The notes beneath the pieces are model-generated. The model did not search any database, was not told where the DNA came from, and was given only the letters and a program-made list of their open reading frames with translations. This document shows, piece after piece, positions 45,342 to 56,199 of a DNA stretch of 64,000 nucleotides (position 1 is its first letter; every line of letters starts with the position of its first letter). Made by a program: the position numbers and the translations under genes. Origin of the DNA: Roseovarius sp. (GTDB taxonomy: Bacteria > Pseudomonadota > Alphaproteobacteria > Rhodobacterales > Rhodobacteraceae); assembly GCF_030373445.1 (NCBI RefSeq), contig NZ_JAUCYU010000008.1:1-64000 (forward strand). Reading direction: 5' to 3'.

Positions 45342-45509
45342 ATGGCCAAGAGCCAGACAGAGCACAAGCCGAACCGCCCGAAAGGCCGCCTCGCCGGCCT
45401 CCGGGCAGCATCGCCGCGACCCGCCCCCACCTTCACGGCAGTCCATGCCTTGGCCCGCCCGCCCGTCGCCCGGGCCGGGCGCAAGGCACATACGGGAGAC
45501 CGACAATGA
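45342..45509 (+). CDS. possible 55-residue basic peptide coupled to sucA
   Basis: An ATG (45342) with AAGGCG upstream opens a 55-codon frame rich in Arg, Ala and Pro. Its stop overlaps the sucA start (ATGA). The overlap and the ribosome binding site are suggestive, but the composition is also what a non-coding high-GC stretch would give. It could be a coupling leader for sucA translation. Confidence 0.35.
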   Translation: MAKSQTEHKPNRPKGRLAGLRAASPRPAPTFTAVHALARPPVARAGRKAHTGDRQ

Positions 45510-48466
45510 CCGACCAATCCCCCAACGACCAGTTTCACGCCTCCTCCTTCATGCAGGGGCACAATGCCGAGTATCTCGAACAGCTCTACGCCCGCTACGC
45601 CAATGACCCGTCCGCGGTCGACGAGGCCTGGGCGAACTTCTTCTCGCAGCTCGGCGATGTAGAGACCGACGTCAAGAAAGAGGCCGCCGGCCCGTCCTGG
45701 GCCCGTGCCGACTGGCCGCCGCACCCCAATGACGACCTGACCGGCGCGCTCACCGGCGAATGGCCGCCCGAGATCGAGGCCAAGAAGGCCGGCGACAAGA
45801 TCAAGGCCAAGGCCGACGAGAAAGGCGTCGAGGTCTCCGACGACGCGGTCAAGCGCGCCGTGCTCGACTCGGTCCGCGCCCTGATGCTGATCCGCGCCTA
45901 CCGCATCCGCGGCCACCTCGCCGCCACGCTCGACCCGCTCGGCCTGCGCGACCACGGCTTCCGCCCCGAGCTCGACCCCCGCTCATACGGCTTCACCGAA
46001 TCCGACATGGACCGGCCGATCTTCATCGACAACGTGCTCGGCCTCCAGGTCGCCTCGATCCGCGAGATCGTCGATATCGTGAAGCGCACCTATTGCGGCA
46101 CCTTCGCCCTGCAATACATGCACATCTCCGACCCCGAGCAATCCGCCTGGCTCAAGGAACGGATCGAGGGCTACGACAAGGAAATCCGCTTCACCCGCGA
46201 AGGGCGCAAGGCGATCCTGAACAAGCTGGTCGAGGCCGAGGGCTTCGAGAAATACCTCCACGTCAAGTACATGGGCACCAAGCGCTTCGGCCTCGACGGC
46301 GGCGAAAGCCTGATCCCGGCGATGGAGCAGATCATCAAGCGCGGCGGCAATCTCGGCATCAAGGAGATCGTCATCGGCATGCCCCACCGCGGCCGCCTCT
46401 CGGTGCTCGCCAACGTGATGGGCAAGCCCTACCGTGCCATCTTCAACGAGTTCCAGGGCGGCTCCTTCAAACCCGAGGATGTCGACGGCTCCGGTGACGT
46501 GAAGTACCACCTCGGCGCCTCCTCCGACCGGGAATTCGACGGCAATTCCGTCCACCTCTCGCTCACCGCCAACCCCTCGCACCTCGAGGCCGTGAACCCG
46601 GTGGTGCTCGGCAAGGTCCGCGCCAAGCAGGACCAGTACCACGACACCGACCGCACCTCGATCCTGCCGATCCTGCTGCACGGCGACGCGGCCTTCGCGG
46701 GCCAGGGCGTCGTGGCCGAATGCTTCGGCCTCTCCGGGCTGCGCGGCCACAAGACCGGCGGCACCATGCATATCGTCGTGAACAACCAGATCGGCTTCAC
46801 CACCGCGCCCCACTTCTCGCGCTCCTCCCCCTACCCGACCGACATCGCCCTGATGGTCGAGGCGCCCATCTTCCACGTCAACGGCGACGACCCCGAGGCG
46901 GTCGTGCACGCCGCCAAGGTCGCCACGGAATTCCGCCAGAAGTTCCACAAGGACGTGGTGATCGACATCTTCTGTTATCGCCGCTTCGGCCATAACGAGG
47001 GGGATGAACCGATGTTCACCAACCCCATCATGTACAACAAGATCAAGAAGCAGAAGACCACGCTGGCGCTCTACACCGACCGGCTCGTCGCCGACGGGCT
47101 GATCCCCGAGGGCGAGATCGAGGACATGAAGGCCGCCTTCCAGTCCTACCTCGCCGACGAGTTCGAGGCGGGCAAGGAATACCGCCCGAACAAGGCCGAC
47201 TGGCTCGACGGCAAATGGTCCCACCTCGACCGCCAGGACGAGGATTACCAGCGCGGCGAAACCTCGATCAAACCCGAGACGCTGGAAGAGATCGGCAAGG
47301 CGCTCACCACCGCGCCCGACGGTTTCCCCCTTCACAAGACCGTCTCCCGCCTGCTCGACGCCAAGTCGAAGATGTTCGAAACCGGCGAAGGCTTCGACTG
47401 GGCCACCGCCGAGTCGATCGCCTTCGGCTCGCTCCTGACCGAAGGCTACCCGGTCCGCCTCGCGGGCCAGGACAGCACCCGCGGCACCTTCTCCCAGCGC
47501 CACTCCGGCTTCATCAACCAGGAGACCGAGGAGCGTTACTACCCGCTCAACAACATCCGCTCCGGCCAGGCCCAGTACGAGGTCATCGACTCGATGCTGT
47601 CGGAATACGCGGTGCTCGGCTTCGAATACGGCTTCTCGCTCGCCGAGCCCAACGCGCTCGTCCTCTGGGAAGCCCAGTTCGGCGATTTCGCCAACGGCGC
47701 CCAGATCATGTTCGACCAGTTCATCTCCTCGGGCGAATCCAAGTGGCTCCGCATGTCCGGCCTCGTCTGCCTCCTGCCCCACGGCTACGAGGGGCAGGGC
47801 CCGGAACACTCCTCCGCCCGGCTCGAACGCTTCCTCACCATGTGCGGCCAGGACAACTGGATCGTCGCCAACTGCACGACCCCGGCCAACTACTTCCACA
47901 TCCTGCGTCGGCAGCTCCACCGCACCTTCCGCAAGCCGCTCATCCTGATGACGCCCAAGTCTCTCCTGCGGCACAAGCTGGCGATCTCCAAGGCCGAGGA
48001 ATTCACCACCGGCTCGTCCTTCCACCGCGTGTTGTGGGACGACGCGCAATACGGCAACTCCGACACCAAGCTGGTCTCCGACGACAAGATCAAGCGCGTC
48101 GTGCTCTGCTCGGGCAAGGTCTATTTCGACCTGCTGGAAGAACGCGACAAGCGCGGCATCGACGACGTCTACCTGATGCGGATCGAACAGTTCTACCCGT
48201 TCCCCGCCATCTCGCTCGTGAAGGAGATGGAGCGCTTCAAGAAGGCCGAGGTCGTCTGGTGCCAGGAAGAGCCCAAGAACCAGGGCGCCTGGAGCTTCAT
48301 CGAACCCAACATCGAATGGGTCCTCACCCGCATCAAGTCCAAGCACTCCCGCCCCGTCTACGCCGGCCGCCCGGCCGCCGCCTCGCCCGCCACGGGCCTC
48401 GCCTCGCAACACAAAGCCCAACAGGAAGCGCTGGTCGACGCCGCGCTCAGCATCGAAGGAAAGTGA
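45506..48466 (+). CDS. sucA: 2-oxoglutarate dehydrogenase E1 component
   Basis: This 986-residue thiamine diphosphate enzyme has the N-terminal E2-binding segment ([19 protein letters not shown]), a central ThDP domain with [11 protein letters not shown] and [12 protein letters not shown], and the C-terminal transketolase-like domain. It decarboxylates 2-oxoglutarate and passes the succinyl group to SucB lipoyl arms. GGGAG precedes the ATG. It is followed by sucB after 4 bp. Confidence 0.98.
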   Translation: MTDQSPNDQFHASSFMQGHNAEYLEQLYARYANDPSAVDEAWANFFSQLGDVETDVKKEAAGPSWARADWPPHPNDDLTGALTGEWPPEIEAKKAGDKIKAKADEKGVEVSDDAVKRAVLDSVRALMLIRAYRIRGHLAATLDPLGLRDHGFRPELDPRSYGFTESDMDRPIFIDNVLGLQVASIREIVDIVKRTYCGTFALQYMHISDPEQSAWLKERIEGYDKEIRFTREGRKAILNKLVEAEGFEKYLHVKYMGTKRFGLDGGESLIPAMEQIIKRGGNLGIKEIVIGMPHRGRLSVLANVMGKPYRAIFNEFQGGSFKPEDVDGSGDVKYHLGASSDREFDGNSVHLSLTANPSHLEAVNPVVLGKVRAKQDQYHDTDRTSILPILLHGDAAFAGQGVVAECFGLSGLRGHKTGGTMHIVVNNQIGFTTAPHFSRSSPYPTDIALMVEAPIFHVNGDDPEAVVHAAKVATEFRQKFHKDVVIDIFCYRRFGHNEGDEPMFTNPIMYNKIKKQKTTLALYTDRLVADGLIPEGEIEDMKAAFQSYLADEFEAGKEYRPNKADWLDGKWSHLDRQDEDYQRGETSIKPETLEEIGKALTTAPDGFPLHKTVSRLLDAKSKMFETGEGFDWATAESIAFGSLLTEGYPVRLAGQDSTRGTFSQRHSGFINQETEERYYPLNNIRSGQAQYEVIDSMLSEYAVLGFEYGFSLAEPNALVLWEAQFGDFANGAQIMFDQFISSGESKWLRMSGLVCLLPHGYEGQGPEHSSARLERFLTMCGQDNWIVANCTTPANYFHILRRQLHRTFRKPLILMTPKSLLRHKLAISKAEEFTTGSSFHRVLWDDAQYGNSDTKLVSDDKIKRVVLCSGKVYFDLLEERDKRGIDDVYLMRIEQFYPFPAISLVKEMERFKKAEVVWCQEEPKNQGAWSFIEPNIEWVLTRIKSKHSRPVYAGRPAAASPATGLASQHKAQQEALVDAALSIEGK

Positions 48467-48470
48467 TCCG

Positions 48471-50090
<1,620 letters not shown>

Positions 50091-50097
50091 TCGCCAT

Positions 50098-50179
50098 GGT
50101 GGGTTTCACCCACCCTACGAAGATTCGCCGGGCGGGCGACAATCCGTCCGGCACCCCGTAGGGTGGGTGCCAACCCACC
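50098..50179. repeat. inverted pair of GGTGGGT/GTAGGGTGGGT repeat units
   Basis: Each end is a small hairpin (GGTGGGT-TTC-ACCCACC at 50098-50114; GGTGGGT-GCCA-ACCCACC at 50162-50179). CACCCACCCTACG (50107-50119) and CGTAGGGTGGGTG (50157-50169) are exact inverted copies of each other over 13 bp. GTAGGGTGGG units are a widespread bacterial intergenic repeat. It lies just after sucB and may act as a terminator or processing site. Confidence 0.65.
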
Positions 50180-50207
50180 TGCCCGCCCCCATCAACCGGA
50201 CACCCCC

Positions 50208-50441
50208 ATGACCACCCAACTCCTCCTCCGCTACGACAGCTTCGACCACGACACCCACGACGCCCATGCCGAGGACCGCGCCAATGCCGGCCTCACCCAG
50301 CTCCAGCTCTGGCGCGAGGGCACCGGCGCCCACTGGGCCCTCTTCGATGTCAACGACGCCGACCGCGCCAAGGCCTGGGTGGAAAAGGAATCCGCCCTCG
50401 GCCACGGCCCCTCCGCCCACCACCTGCTGGAGACCGCATGA
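50208..50441 (+). CDS. small soluble protein of unknown function
   Basis: This 77-residue protein, MTTQLLLRYDSFDHDTHDAHAED, has LTQLQLWREGTGAHWALFDVND, which predicts a compact alpha-beta fold. There is no signal. Its short length and lack of cysteines give no functional clue. It lies between the repeat after sucB and the CCCGGG cluster. Confidence 0.6.
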   Translation: MTTQLLLRYDSFDHDTHDAHAEDRANAGLTQLQLWREGTGAHWALFDVNDADRAKAWVEKESALGHGPSAHHLLETA

Positions 50442-50455
50442 CCCCGCCATCCCCC

Positions 50456-50572
50456 GCCCCGGGCCCGACCCGGGGCCTCGCGCCACAAACACCCCCTGCC
50501 CCGGGCTCGACCCGGGGCCTCGCGCCATCACCGAGCGCCCCTCTCCAAGAGGTCCCGGGTCAAGCCCGGGAC
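50456..50572. repeat. cluster of three CCCGGG palindromic (REP-like) units
   Basis: GCCCCGGGCCCGACCCGGGGC (50456-50476) and GCCCCGGGCTCGACCCGGGGC (50498-50518) are direct copies 42 bp apart, each followed by CTCGCGCCA. A third, GTCCCGGGTCAAGCCCGGGAC (50552-50572), is in the other orientation. Alphaproteobacterial genomes carry many such units between genes. Confidence 0.75.
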
Positions 50573-50583
50573 GTGACCGCCCA

Positions 50584-50994
50584 ATGACCCCCGAGCTCAC
50601 CGCCCTCACTCTCGCCGCCCTGCTTCAGGTCGTGCAATACGTCCTGATGGCGGTCCCGGCGAATCTCGAGCTCGGCCCGGGCAAGACGCTCTCCCCGCGC
50701 GACCCCGGCCGCCTCGGCCAGCCGTTGATCGACCAGGTCAGCCCCGGCACCGGCCGCCTCTTCCGCGCGCTCAACAACCATTTCGAGGGGCTGATCCTCT
50801 TCACCATCGCCTGCGTCATCGTCACGCTGGCCGACCAGTCCACCCCCCTCACCGCCGCCTGCGCCTTCACCTACCTCGCCGCCCGCGTCCTCTACATCCC
50901 CGCCTACTATTTCGGCTGGGTCCCGTGGCGCTCCCTCATCTGGGCCGTGGGCTTTCTCGCCACCACCCTCATGCTGCTGGCGGCGCTCCTGTGA
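50584..50994 (+). CDS. MAPEG-family membrane protein (second in window)
   Basis: This 136-residue protein has four helices and the MAPEG core: RLGQPLIDQVSPGTGRLFRALNNHFEGLILFTIA and YLAARVLYIPAYYFGW before the last helix. The pattern is stronger than in the protein at 7218. The final TGA overlaps the GTG start of the next gene, so the two are translationally coupled. Confidence 0.9.
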   Translation: MTPELTALTLAALLQVVQYVLMAVPANLELGPGKTLSPRDPGRLGQPLIDQVSPGTGRLFRALNNHFEGLILFTIACVIVTLADQSTPLTAACAFTYLAARVLYIPAYYFGWVPWRSLIWAVGFLATTLMLLAALL

Positions 50995-51410
50995 AGCGAC
51001 CTCTCGGCATAACCCTTGTTGCGGCGGCCTGCGCGGCTATCGCGCTGAACACCGCGTTCAACCTGATCCCGACCTTCCGCGAGGGCCCCCCGGAGCAATT
51101 CGCAGGTCTCCCCGGCACCTTTCAGGTCTGGGCCTCCATCCCGCTGCTGATCGCCGCCACCATCGTCACCTGGCTCAGTATTCGCAGAAGCCGGCACACC
51201 ATCTGGGCCATGCTGGCCCTCCTCGCCGCGATGGTCTTTCCGTTCGCACTGTTTCTCTTCCTCCAGACCCAGGCTCAATCCGGCTCCGATCCGTATGCCG
51301 ACACCTACTATGCGGTCATACGCTTGCAATATGTCCTGCTCTGGTCCGTGCTCTGGCTGGCCGCCTTCCTCTACCTCGTTCACTCGGCCCGAAAAGGCGT
51401 CCTGACATGA
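50991..51410 (+). CDS. hypothetical four-helix membrane protein
   Basis: This 139-residue protein begins with GTG overlapping the MAPEG stop (GTGA). It has four predicted helices (ITLVAAACAAIALNTAF; ASIPLLIAATIVTWLSI; WAMLALLAAMVFPFALFLFL; LQYVLLWSVLWLAAFLYLV). There is no family I recognise. Coupling to MAPEG suggests a joint function. Confidence 0.68.
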   Translation: MKRPLGITLVAAACAAIALNTAFNLIPTFREGPPEQFAGLPGTFQVWASIPLLIAATIVTWLSIRRSRHTIWAMLALLAAMVFPFALFLFLQTQAQSGSDPYADTYYAVIRLQYVLLWSVLWLAAFLYLVHSARKGVLT

Positions 51411-51480
51411 GCTTCTTCTGGCTACAAATATCCCGGGGTGAATTGGCCGAAGGCCAAGAGGGGCAGCGCCCCTCCCCGAC
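51411..51480. repeat. CTTCTTCTGGCTACAAATATCCCGGGG repeat (copy 3) with hairpins
   Basis: CTTCTTCTGGCTACAAATATCCCGGGGTGA is followed by two short hairpins (TTGGCC-GAA-GGCCAA at 51434-51448 and GGGGC-AGC-GCCCC at 51450-51463). It shares CTTCTTCT(T)GG and the ACAAATA/CCAAATA box with the copies at 22551 and 35321. Placement after a gene stop fits a terminator. Confidence 0.6.
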
Positions 51481-51486
51481 GCAAAC

Positions 51487-51530
51487 ACCGACGCAATACC
51501 GACAAGATACCGACGTGATACCGACGTCCC
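51487..51530 (+). repeat. four 11-bp tandem repeats upstream of lpd
   Basis: ACCGAC recurs at 51487, 51498, 51509 and 51520, each in an 11-bp unit (ACCGACGCAAT, ACCGACAAGAT, ACCGACGTGAT, ACCGACGTCCC). The array ends 21 bp before the lpd start. An exact 11-bp period places all units on nearly one face of the DNA. Confidence 0.75.
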
Positions 51531-51551
51531 AAATCCAAGGAGAACCCGCTC

Positions 51552-52946
51552 ATGGCAAGCTATGACGTCATCGTAATCGGCTCAGGCCCCGGCGGCTATG
51601 TCGCCGCCATCCGCTGCGCCCAGCTGGGCCTGAAAACGGCCTGTGTCGAAGGCCGCGAGACCCTCGGCGGCACCTGCCTCAACGTGGGCTGCATCCCCTC
51701 CAAGGCGCTGCTCCACGCCTCCCACATGCTGCACGAGGCCGAGCACAATTTCGCCAAGATGGGGCTGAAGGGCAAGGCGCCCTCCGTCGACTGGAAAGAG
51801 ATGCTCTCCTACAAGGAAGACACCATCGGCCAGAACACCAAGGGCATCGAATTCCTGTTCAAGAAGAACAAGATAGACTGGCTCAAGGGCTGGGGCTCGA
51901 TCCCCGAGGCGGGCAAGGTCAAGGTGGGCGACGACACACACGAGGCCAAGAACATCATCATCGCCTCGGGCTCCGAGGCGGCCAACGTCCCCGGCGCCGA
52001 GGTGACCATCGACGAGAAGATCGTCGTCACCTCCACCGGCGCCCTTGAACTGCCCAAGATCCCCAAGAAGATGGTCGTCATCGGCGCCGGCGTCATCGGC
52101 CTCGAGATGGGCAGCGTCTATGCCCGGCTGGGCACGCAGGTGACGGTCGTCGAATACCTCGACAACATCACCCCCGGCATGGATGGCGAGGTTCAGAAGA
52201 ACTTCCAGAAAATGCTGAAGAAACAGGGGCTTGAATTCGTCATGGGCAGCGCCGTCACCTCGGTCGAGACGCTCAAGACCAAGGCCAAGGTGAACTACAA
52301 GCTGCGCAAGGACGACAGCGAGCACCAGCTCGACGCCGACGTCGTCCTCGTCGCCACCGGCCGCAAACCCTATACCGACGGCCTCGGCCTCGACGCGCTC
52401 GGCATCGAGCTCACCAAGACCGGTCAGATCAAGACCGACGAGCACTGGCAGACCAACGTCAAGGGCATCTACGCCATCGGTGACGCCATCACCGGCCCGA
52501 TGCTCGCCCACAAGGCCGAGGACGAGGGGATGGCCGCCGCCGACGTGATCGCCGGCAAGCATGGCCACGTCAATTACAACGTCATCCCCAGCGTCATCTA
52601 CACCCACCCCGAGGTCGCCGCCGTCGGCAAGACCGAGGAACAACTCAAGGACGAGGGCCGTGCCTACAAGGTCGGCAAGTTCACCTTCATGGGCAACGCC
52701 CGCGCCAAGGCCGTCTTCGCCGGCGAGGGCTTCGTCAAGCTGATCGCCGACAAGGAAACCGACCGCATCCTCGGCGCCCACATCATCGGCCCCTCGGCCG
52801 GCGACCTGATCCACGAGATCTGCGTGGCGATGGAATTCGGCGCCTCGGCCGAGGACGTGGCGCTGACCTGCCACGCCCACCCGACCTTCTCGGAAGCGGT
52901 GCGCGAGGCGGCGCTGGCCTGCGGCCTGGGGCCGATCCACTCGTAA
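51552..52946 (+). CDS. lpdA: dihydrolipoyl dehydrogenase (E3)
   Basis: This 464-residue FAD disulfide reductase has [12 protein letters not shown] at the N-terminus, redox cysteines in [15 protein letters not shown], and a second nucleotide-binding motif [14 protein letters not shown]. The C-terminal catalytic CHAHPTFSE carries His and Glu. It reoxidises the lipoyl groups of SucB (and possibly of other complexes) with NAD. AAGGAG lies upstream. It is the distal gene of the suc cluster. Confidence 0.98.
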   Translation: MASYDVIVIGSGPGGYVAAIRCAQLGLKTACVEGRETLGGTCLNVGCIPSKALLHASHMLHEAEHNFAKMGLKGKAPSVDWKEMLSYKEDTIGQNTKGIEFLFKKNKIDWLKGWGSIPEAGKVKVGDDTHEAKNIIIASGSEAANVPGAEVTIDEKIVVTSTGALELPKIPKKMVVIGAGVIGLEMGSVYARLGTQVTVVEYLDNITPGMDGEVQKNFQKMLKKQGLEFVMGSAVTSVETLKTKAKVNYKLRKDDSEHQLDADVVLVATGRKPYTDGLGLDALGIELTKTGQIKTDEHWQTNVKGIYAIGDAITGPMLAHKAEDEGMAAADVIAGKHGHVNYNVIPSVIYTHPEVAAVGKTEEQLKDEGRAYKVGKFTFMGNARAKAVFAGEGFVKLIADKETDRILGAHIIGPSAGDLIHEICVAMEFGASAEDVALTCHAHPTFSEAVREAALACGLGPIHS

Positions 52947-52950
52947 CGGA

Positions 52951-52982
52951 ACGGCCGGTGAGAAGCTGCTCTCACCGGCCGT
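52951..52982 (+). terminator. hairpin after lpdA
   Basis: ACGGCCGGTGAGA, a 6-nt loop, then TCTCACCGGCCGT form a 13-bp perfect stem 5 bp after the lpdA stop codon. There is no T-run, but it is the most stable hairpin in the region. Confidence 0.7.
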
Positions 52983-53130
52983 GCATCCGCCACAGGCACT
53001 CTACGATGTGAATGGCAGTCTCCTTTACACCAGGGGGACGGATGCGGACACTGCAAGACTGTTACGCGACGGCCCGACACTTCCGTCGCGGAAAATTGCG
53101 AGGCGGGCCTGCGAGGGCCCGACGAGCGGC

Positions 53131-53733
53131 CTACCACATGCGCGGCTTGGCGTTCTTCTCGTAATCCCGGTCATAGGCCGCGCCGCCCATCTCGCCATCG
53201 GACATGTCCGCCAGGATCTGCCCCACCGTCGGCACCGTGTCGCGATCGTCTCGCGTCCACAGGCCCGAGCGCAGCAGAGCCTTGGCGCACTGGGTGTAGA
53301 CCTCGGCCACCTCGATCACGATCACCGTCGCAGGCAGGATCGACTTGTGCGCAAATCCCTGCCTCAACCCCTCGTCGTCGGTCAGCACCGCCCGTCCGTT
53401 TACCCGGACCGTCGTGTTCGACCCAGGCACCAGGAACAGCAGCGCCACCCGCCCGTCCTCGACGATATCCTTCAGGCAATCCAGACGGTTGTTCCCGCGC
53501 CAGTCGGGCATCATCAGCGTGCGTTCGTCCTCGACCCGCACCACCGGGCCGTCATCGCCGCGCGGGCTGCCATGCACGCCCTCCCGGCCGACCGTCGACA
53601 GGATGCAGAACCGCGCCCCCTCGATCCATTCCCGGTAGAGCGGCGTCAGACGCGTCGCCACCTTCACGATCGCCGCCGGCACCGCCTCGTCGTAGAGCAC
53701 TGACAGCGCCTCAACCGTCTCTATTGTCCGCAT
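53131..53733 (-). CDS. pyridoxamine 5'-phosphate oxidase family (PPOX, FMN-binding split-barrel) protein
   Basis: This 200-residue protein has the PPOX split-barrel pattern (FCILSTVGREGVHGSPRGDDG, RTLMMPDWRGNNRLDCLKDI, VALLFLVPGSNTTVRVNG). It should bind FMN, F420 or heme; the substrate is unknown. The start overlaps the plsC stop region by 23 bp. Confidence 0.85.
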   Translation of the reverse strand: MRTIETVEALSVLYDEAVPAAIVKVATRLTPLYREWIEGARFCILSTVGREGVHGSPRGDDGPVVRVEDERTLMMPDWRGNNRLDCLKDIVEDGRVALLFLVPGSNTTVRVNGRAVLTDDEGLRQGFAHKSILPATVIVIEVAEVYTQCAKALLRSGLWTRDDRDTVPTVGQILADMSDGEMGGAAYDRDYEKNAKPRMW

Positions 53734-54454
53734 CGAACCCCGCCTCCGTCATCAACCGGTTCGAGGCCTCCTCGACCTCGTCCGCCAGCCGCGCCATGAA
53801 CGTGCCCTTGTCGAGCCCCGCCTCGATCCGCGGCAGGAACTCCACCACCGCCAGCCCCGGCTTGCGCAGGATGCCCATGCGCGGCCAGAACAGCCCCACG
53901 TTGGTAGCCGCCGGTACGCAATCCTGCCCCAGTTCCTCGTAGAGCACGCCAGAGCCGATCTTGAACGGCGCCTGCACCCCCGGCGCGATCCGGGTGCCCT
54001 GCGGATAGATGATAAGCTGACCGGGCTGCTGGCGGCCCTTCGCCACGTCCCGCACCATCTTCTTGATCGCAAGGCTGCGCTTGCCCCGGTCGACCGGCAC
54101 GCAGCCGATCTTGAGCGCGTACTGCCCGATCACCGGCGCCCACATCAGTTCGCGCTTCATGATGAACTTGCCGGCGGGCACGCTGCCGAAAATCAGGATG
54201 ATATCGAGGAAAGACTGGTGCTTCGCGGCGATCAGCACCTCGTCGGTGGGTGGCGTGCCGCGCACCTCGGTGCGGATGCCCACCATCCAGCGCGCCGTCC
54301 ACCGCACCCAGCGACACCATGTATGACAGGCGGTCAGCGCGCCCTTCCGGCTGACCAGCGCCCAGGGGAAGAACACGATCCCCATGATCCCCATCATCGC
54401 GTAGATATTCACGACGAAGATCAGCGACCGGACCCATTGCAGCGCCTCTCTCAT
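53711..54454 (-). CDS. plsC: PlsC, 1-acyl-sn-glycerol-3-phosphate acyltransferase
   Basis: This 247-residue membrane-associated enzyme has an N-terminal helix pair. The H-x4-D motif is KHQSFLD and the later YPQGTR is the glycerol-phosphate-binding motif (E/P-x-G-T-R). It makes phosphatidic acid. ATG at 54454 overlaps the ftsX stop (4 bp), so it is in the ftsE-ftsX operon. Family fit is clear. Confidence 0.92.
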   Translation of the reverse strand: MREALQWVRSLIFVVNIYAMMGIMGIVFFPWALVSRKGALTACHTWCRWVRWTARWMVGIRTEVRGTPPTDEVLIAAKHQSFLDIILIFGSVPAGKFIMKRELMWAPVIGQYALKIGCVPVDRGKRSLAIKKMVRDVAKGRQQPGQLIIYPQGTRIAPGVQAPFKIGSGVLYEELGQDCVPAATNVGLFWPRMGILRKPGLAVVEFLPRIEAGLDKGTFMARLADEVEEASNRLMTEAGFDADNRDG

Positions 54455-55356
54455 GGCATGTCCCGCAAGGTCTTCCGCGCGGCGGCGCGGGTCGCGCCAA
54501 AAGCCACCAGCCCGGCCAGGATCGGGATGGTCAGCGGCCAGATCCAGTGCCACCCCTGGAAGCCCAGCCCGGTCAGGAACCCGCCCTCGGGCTGCGCCGA
54601 AGGAAGCAGCGCGATCGCGACCATGCCCAGCACCATGCCGATCCCCGCCCCGGTCAGCGCCCGCAGGGTGAACCGCCGCTCGAAGGCCTGCGCAATGTAG
54701 GAATCCCGCGCGCCCACCAGCCGCAGCACGCTGATCACCTGCGTGTTGGCCGCCAGCGCCGCGTTGGCGGCCAGCGTGATCATCGCCGCCGTCGCCGCCC
54801 CGATCAGCAGGATCGAGGCCCAGCCCAGCATCCGCAGCCGGCTCGCCGCCTTCACCAGCGGCCGCCGCCAGCGGGTGTGGTCGTCCAGCACCGCGCCCGG
54901 CGCCTCCGCCGCCAGCCGCAGGCGCAGCCCCTCGGCATCATAGCCCTCCTCGGTTTCGATCACCTCGATGAGCTGCGGAATGGGCAGCGTGTCGACCGGC
55001 AGGTCGGGCCCGAACCACGGCTCCAGCAGCGCCTGCTGCTCCTCCGAGCTCAGCGCGCGGGCCGTGTCGACGCCCTTCGTGGTTTCCAGCACCTTCAGCG
55101 CCGCCTCGGTCTGGGCCGCAAGCTGGCCGTCGGGGGCCGATATGCGGATGGTCGAACTCCGCGCCAGCTCCGATCCCCACTGCTCGGCCAGCCGCCCTGT
55201 GGCCAGTGAAAGCGCCAGCGCGAAGACCGCAAGGAACGCCATCGCCGCCGCGCTGAACAGTGTCAGCGTCGCGGTGAACCCGGTGGGCGGCACCACCCGG
55301 TCGGCCTGCGTGTCCCCGACGAGAAACTCGCTCACCTGGCTCAGCACCGCCTTCAA
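54451..55356 (-). CDS. ftsX: FtsX, cell-division ABC transporter permease-like subunit
   Basis: This 301-residue protein has an N-terminal helix (TLFSAAAMAFLAVFALALSL), a periplasmic loop of about 110 residues and three further helices near the C-terminus (ASILLIGAATAAMITLAANAA, LRALTGAGIGMVLGMVAIA, WPLTIPILAGLVAFGATR). Together with FtsE it couples ATP hydrolysis in the cytoplasm to peptidoglycan hydrolase activation at the septum. Overlap of 4 bp with ftsE. Confidence 0.9.
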   Translation of the reverse strand: MKAVLSQVSEFLVGDTQADRVVPPTGFTATLTLFSAAAMAFLAVFALALSLATGRLAEQWGSELARSSTIRISAPDGQLAAQTEAALKVLETTKGVDTARALSSEEQQALLEPWFGPDLPVDTLPIPQLIEVIETEEGYDAEGLRLRLAAEAPGAVLDDHTRWRRPLVKAASRLRMLGWASILLIGAATAAMITLAANAALAANTQVISVLRLVGARDSYIAQAFERRFTLRALTGAGIGMVLGMVAIALLPSAQPEGGFLTGLGFQGWHWIWPLTIPILAGLVAFGATRAAARKTLRDMP

Positions 55357-56030
55357 AGGTCCGCCCCCGCCAGCTGCAGGCGCCGGTTGGAAATCCGCAG
55401 CACGCGCGCCTGCACATGAGTCTTCGCCGCCCGGATCAAGGCAAGGTCATGGGTCGCCACCATGATCGTCTTGCCCATCCGGTTCAGCTCGATCAGCAAC
55501 CGCAACAGGCGCTGTGACATGTCCCAGTCGATGTTCCCCGTGGGCTCGTCCGCCAGCACCACGTCGGGCGACATGATCACCGCCCGTGCCAGCGCCGCCC
55601 TCTGCCGCTCGCCGCCCGACAGCTCCGGCGGCAGCGCACCCGCCCGCGCCGTCAGGCCCACCCAGCTTGTCAGCTCCTTCAGGTTCGCCCCCTCGGCCAG
55701 CAGGTCGCGCCCGGCCACCATCAGGGGCAGCGCGATATTGTCCGACACGTTCAGATGGTCGAGAAACTGGCAATCCTGGTGCACCACCCCGATCCGTCGC
55801 CGCGCCAGCGCGATATCGTCCCGCTCCATGTCGCGCACGTCCGACGTGAACAGCCGCACCTGCCCCGACGTGGGCAGAAGCGCCCCGTAACACAGCTTCA
55901 GCAGCGTCGTCTTGCCCGCCCCCGACGGCCCCGTCAGGAAATGAAACGACCCGGGCTGCAGCTTGAGCGATATCTCACTCAGCAACTCGCCCCCGCCGTA
56001 ATTGTAGGCCACGTTCTCCAGCTCGATCAA
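55353..56030 (-). CDS. ftsE: FtsE, cell-division ABC transporter ATP-binding subunit
   Basis: This 225-residue ATPase has Walker A GPSGAGKTTLL, the signature LSGGERQRAALARA, Walker B VVLADEPTG and the H-loop ATHDLAL. It starts MIELENVAYNYGGGELL. It acts with FtsX. It is the first gene of a four-gene minus-strand operon (ftsE-ftsX-plsC-PPOX). Confidence 0.95.
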   Translation of the reverse strand: MIELENVAYNYGGGELLSEISLKLQPGSFHFLTGPSGAGKTTLLKLCYGALLPTSGQVRLFTSDVRDMERDDIALARRRIGVVHQDCQFLDHLNVSDNIALPLMVAGRDLLAEGANLKELTSWVGLTARAGALPPELSGGERQRAALARAVIMSPDVVLADEPTGNIDWDMSQRLLRLLIELNRMGKTIMVATHDLALIRAAKTHVQARVLRISNRRLQLAGADL

Positions 56031-56113
56031 AGCCTGCCCCTTCGCGAAACAGCCCTTTCATGCCCCAAGGCATGCGGCAGTGCAACGGTAACTGCCCCAA
56101 ATTGCTTTGCTCT

Positions 56114-56141
56114 TTGACAAACCAGCCGTTACACATAAGGT
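56114..56141 (+). promoter_or_regulatory. probable promoter of the zinc-ribbon gene
   Basis: TTGACA (56114-56119), a 16-bp spacer and TAAGGT (56136-56141) lie 59 bp upstream of the start codon. The -35 is perfect; the -10 is weak. Confidence 0.55.
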
Positions 56142-56199
56142 CAAGCTGACCGCCGGACTTAAAAAGGCGGCTGCCGGGGATCAGGCGACGGATGGCGAA

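Noticed and set aside
51487..51530. CRISPR array
   Set aside because: Units of 11 bp with no spacers and no cas genes nearby; a simple tandem repeat.
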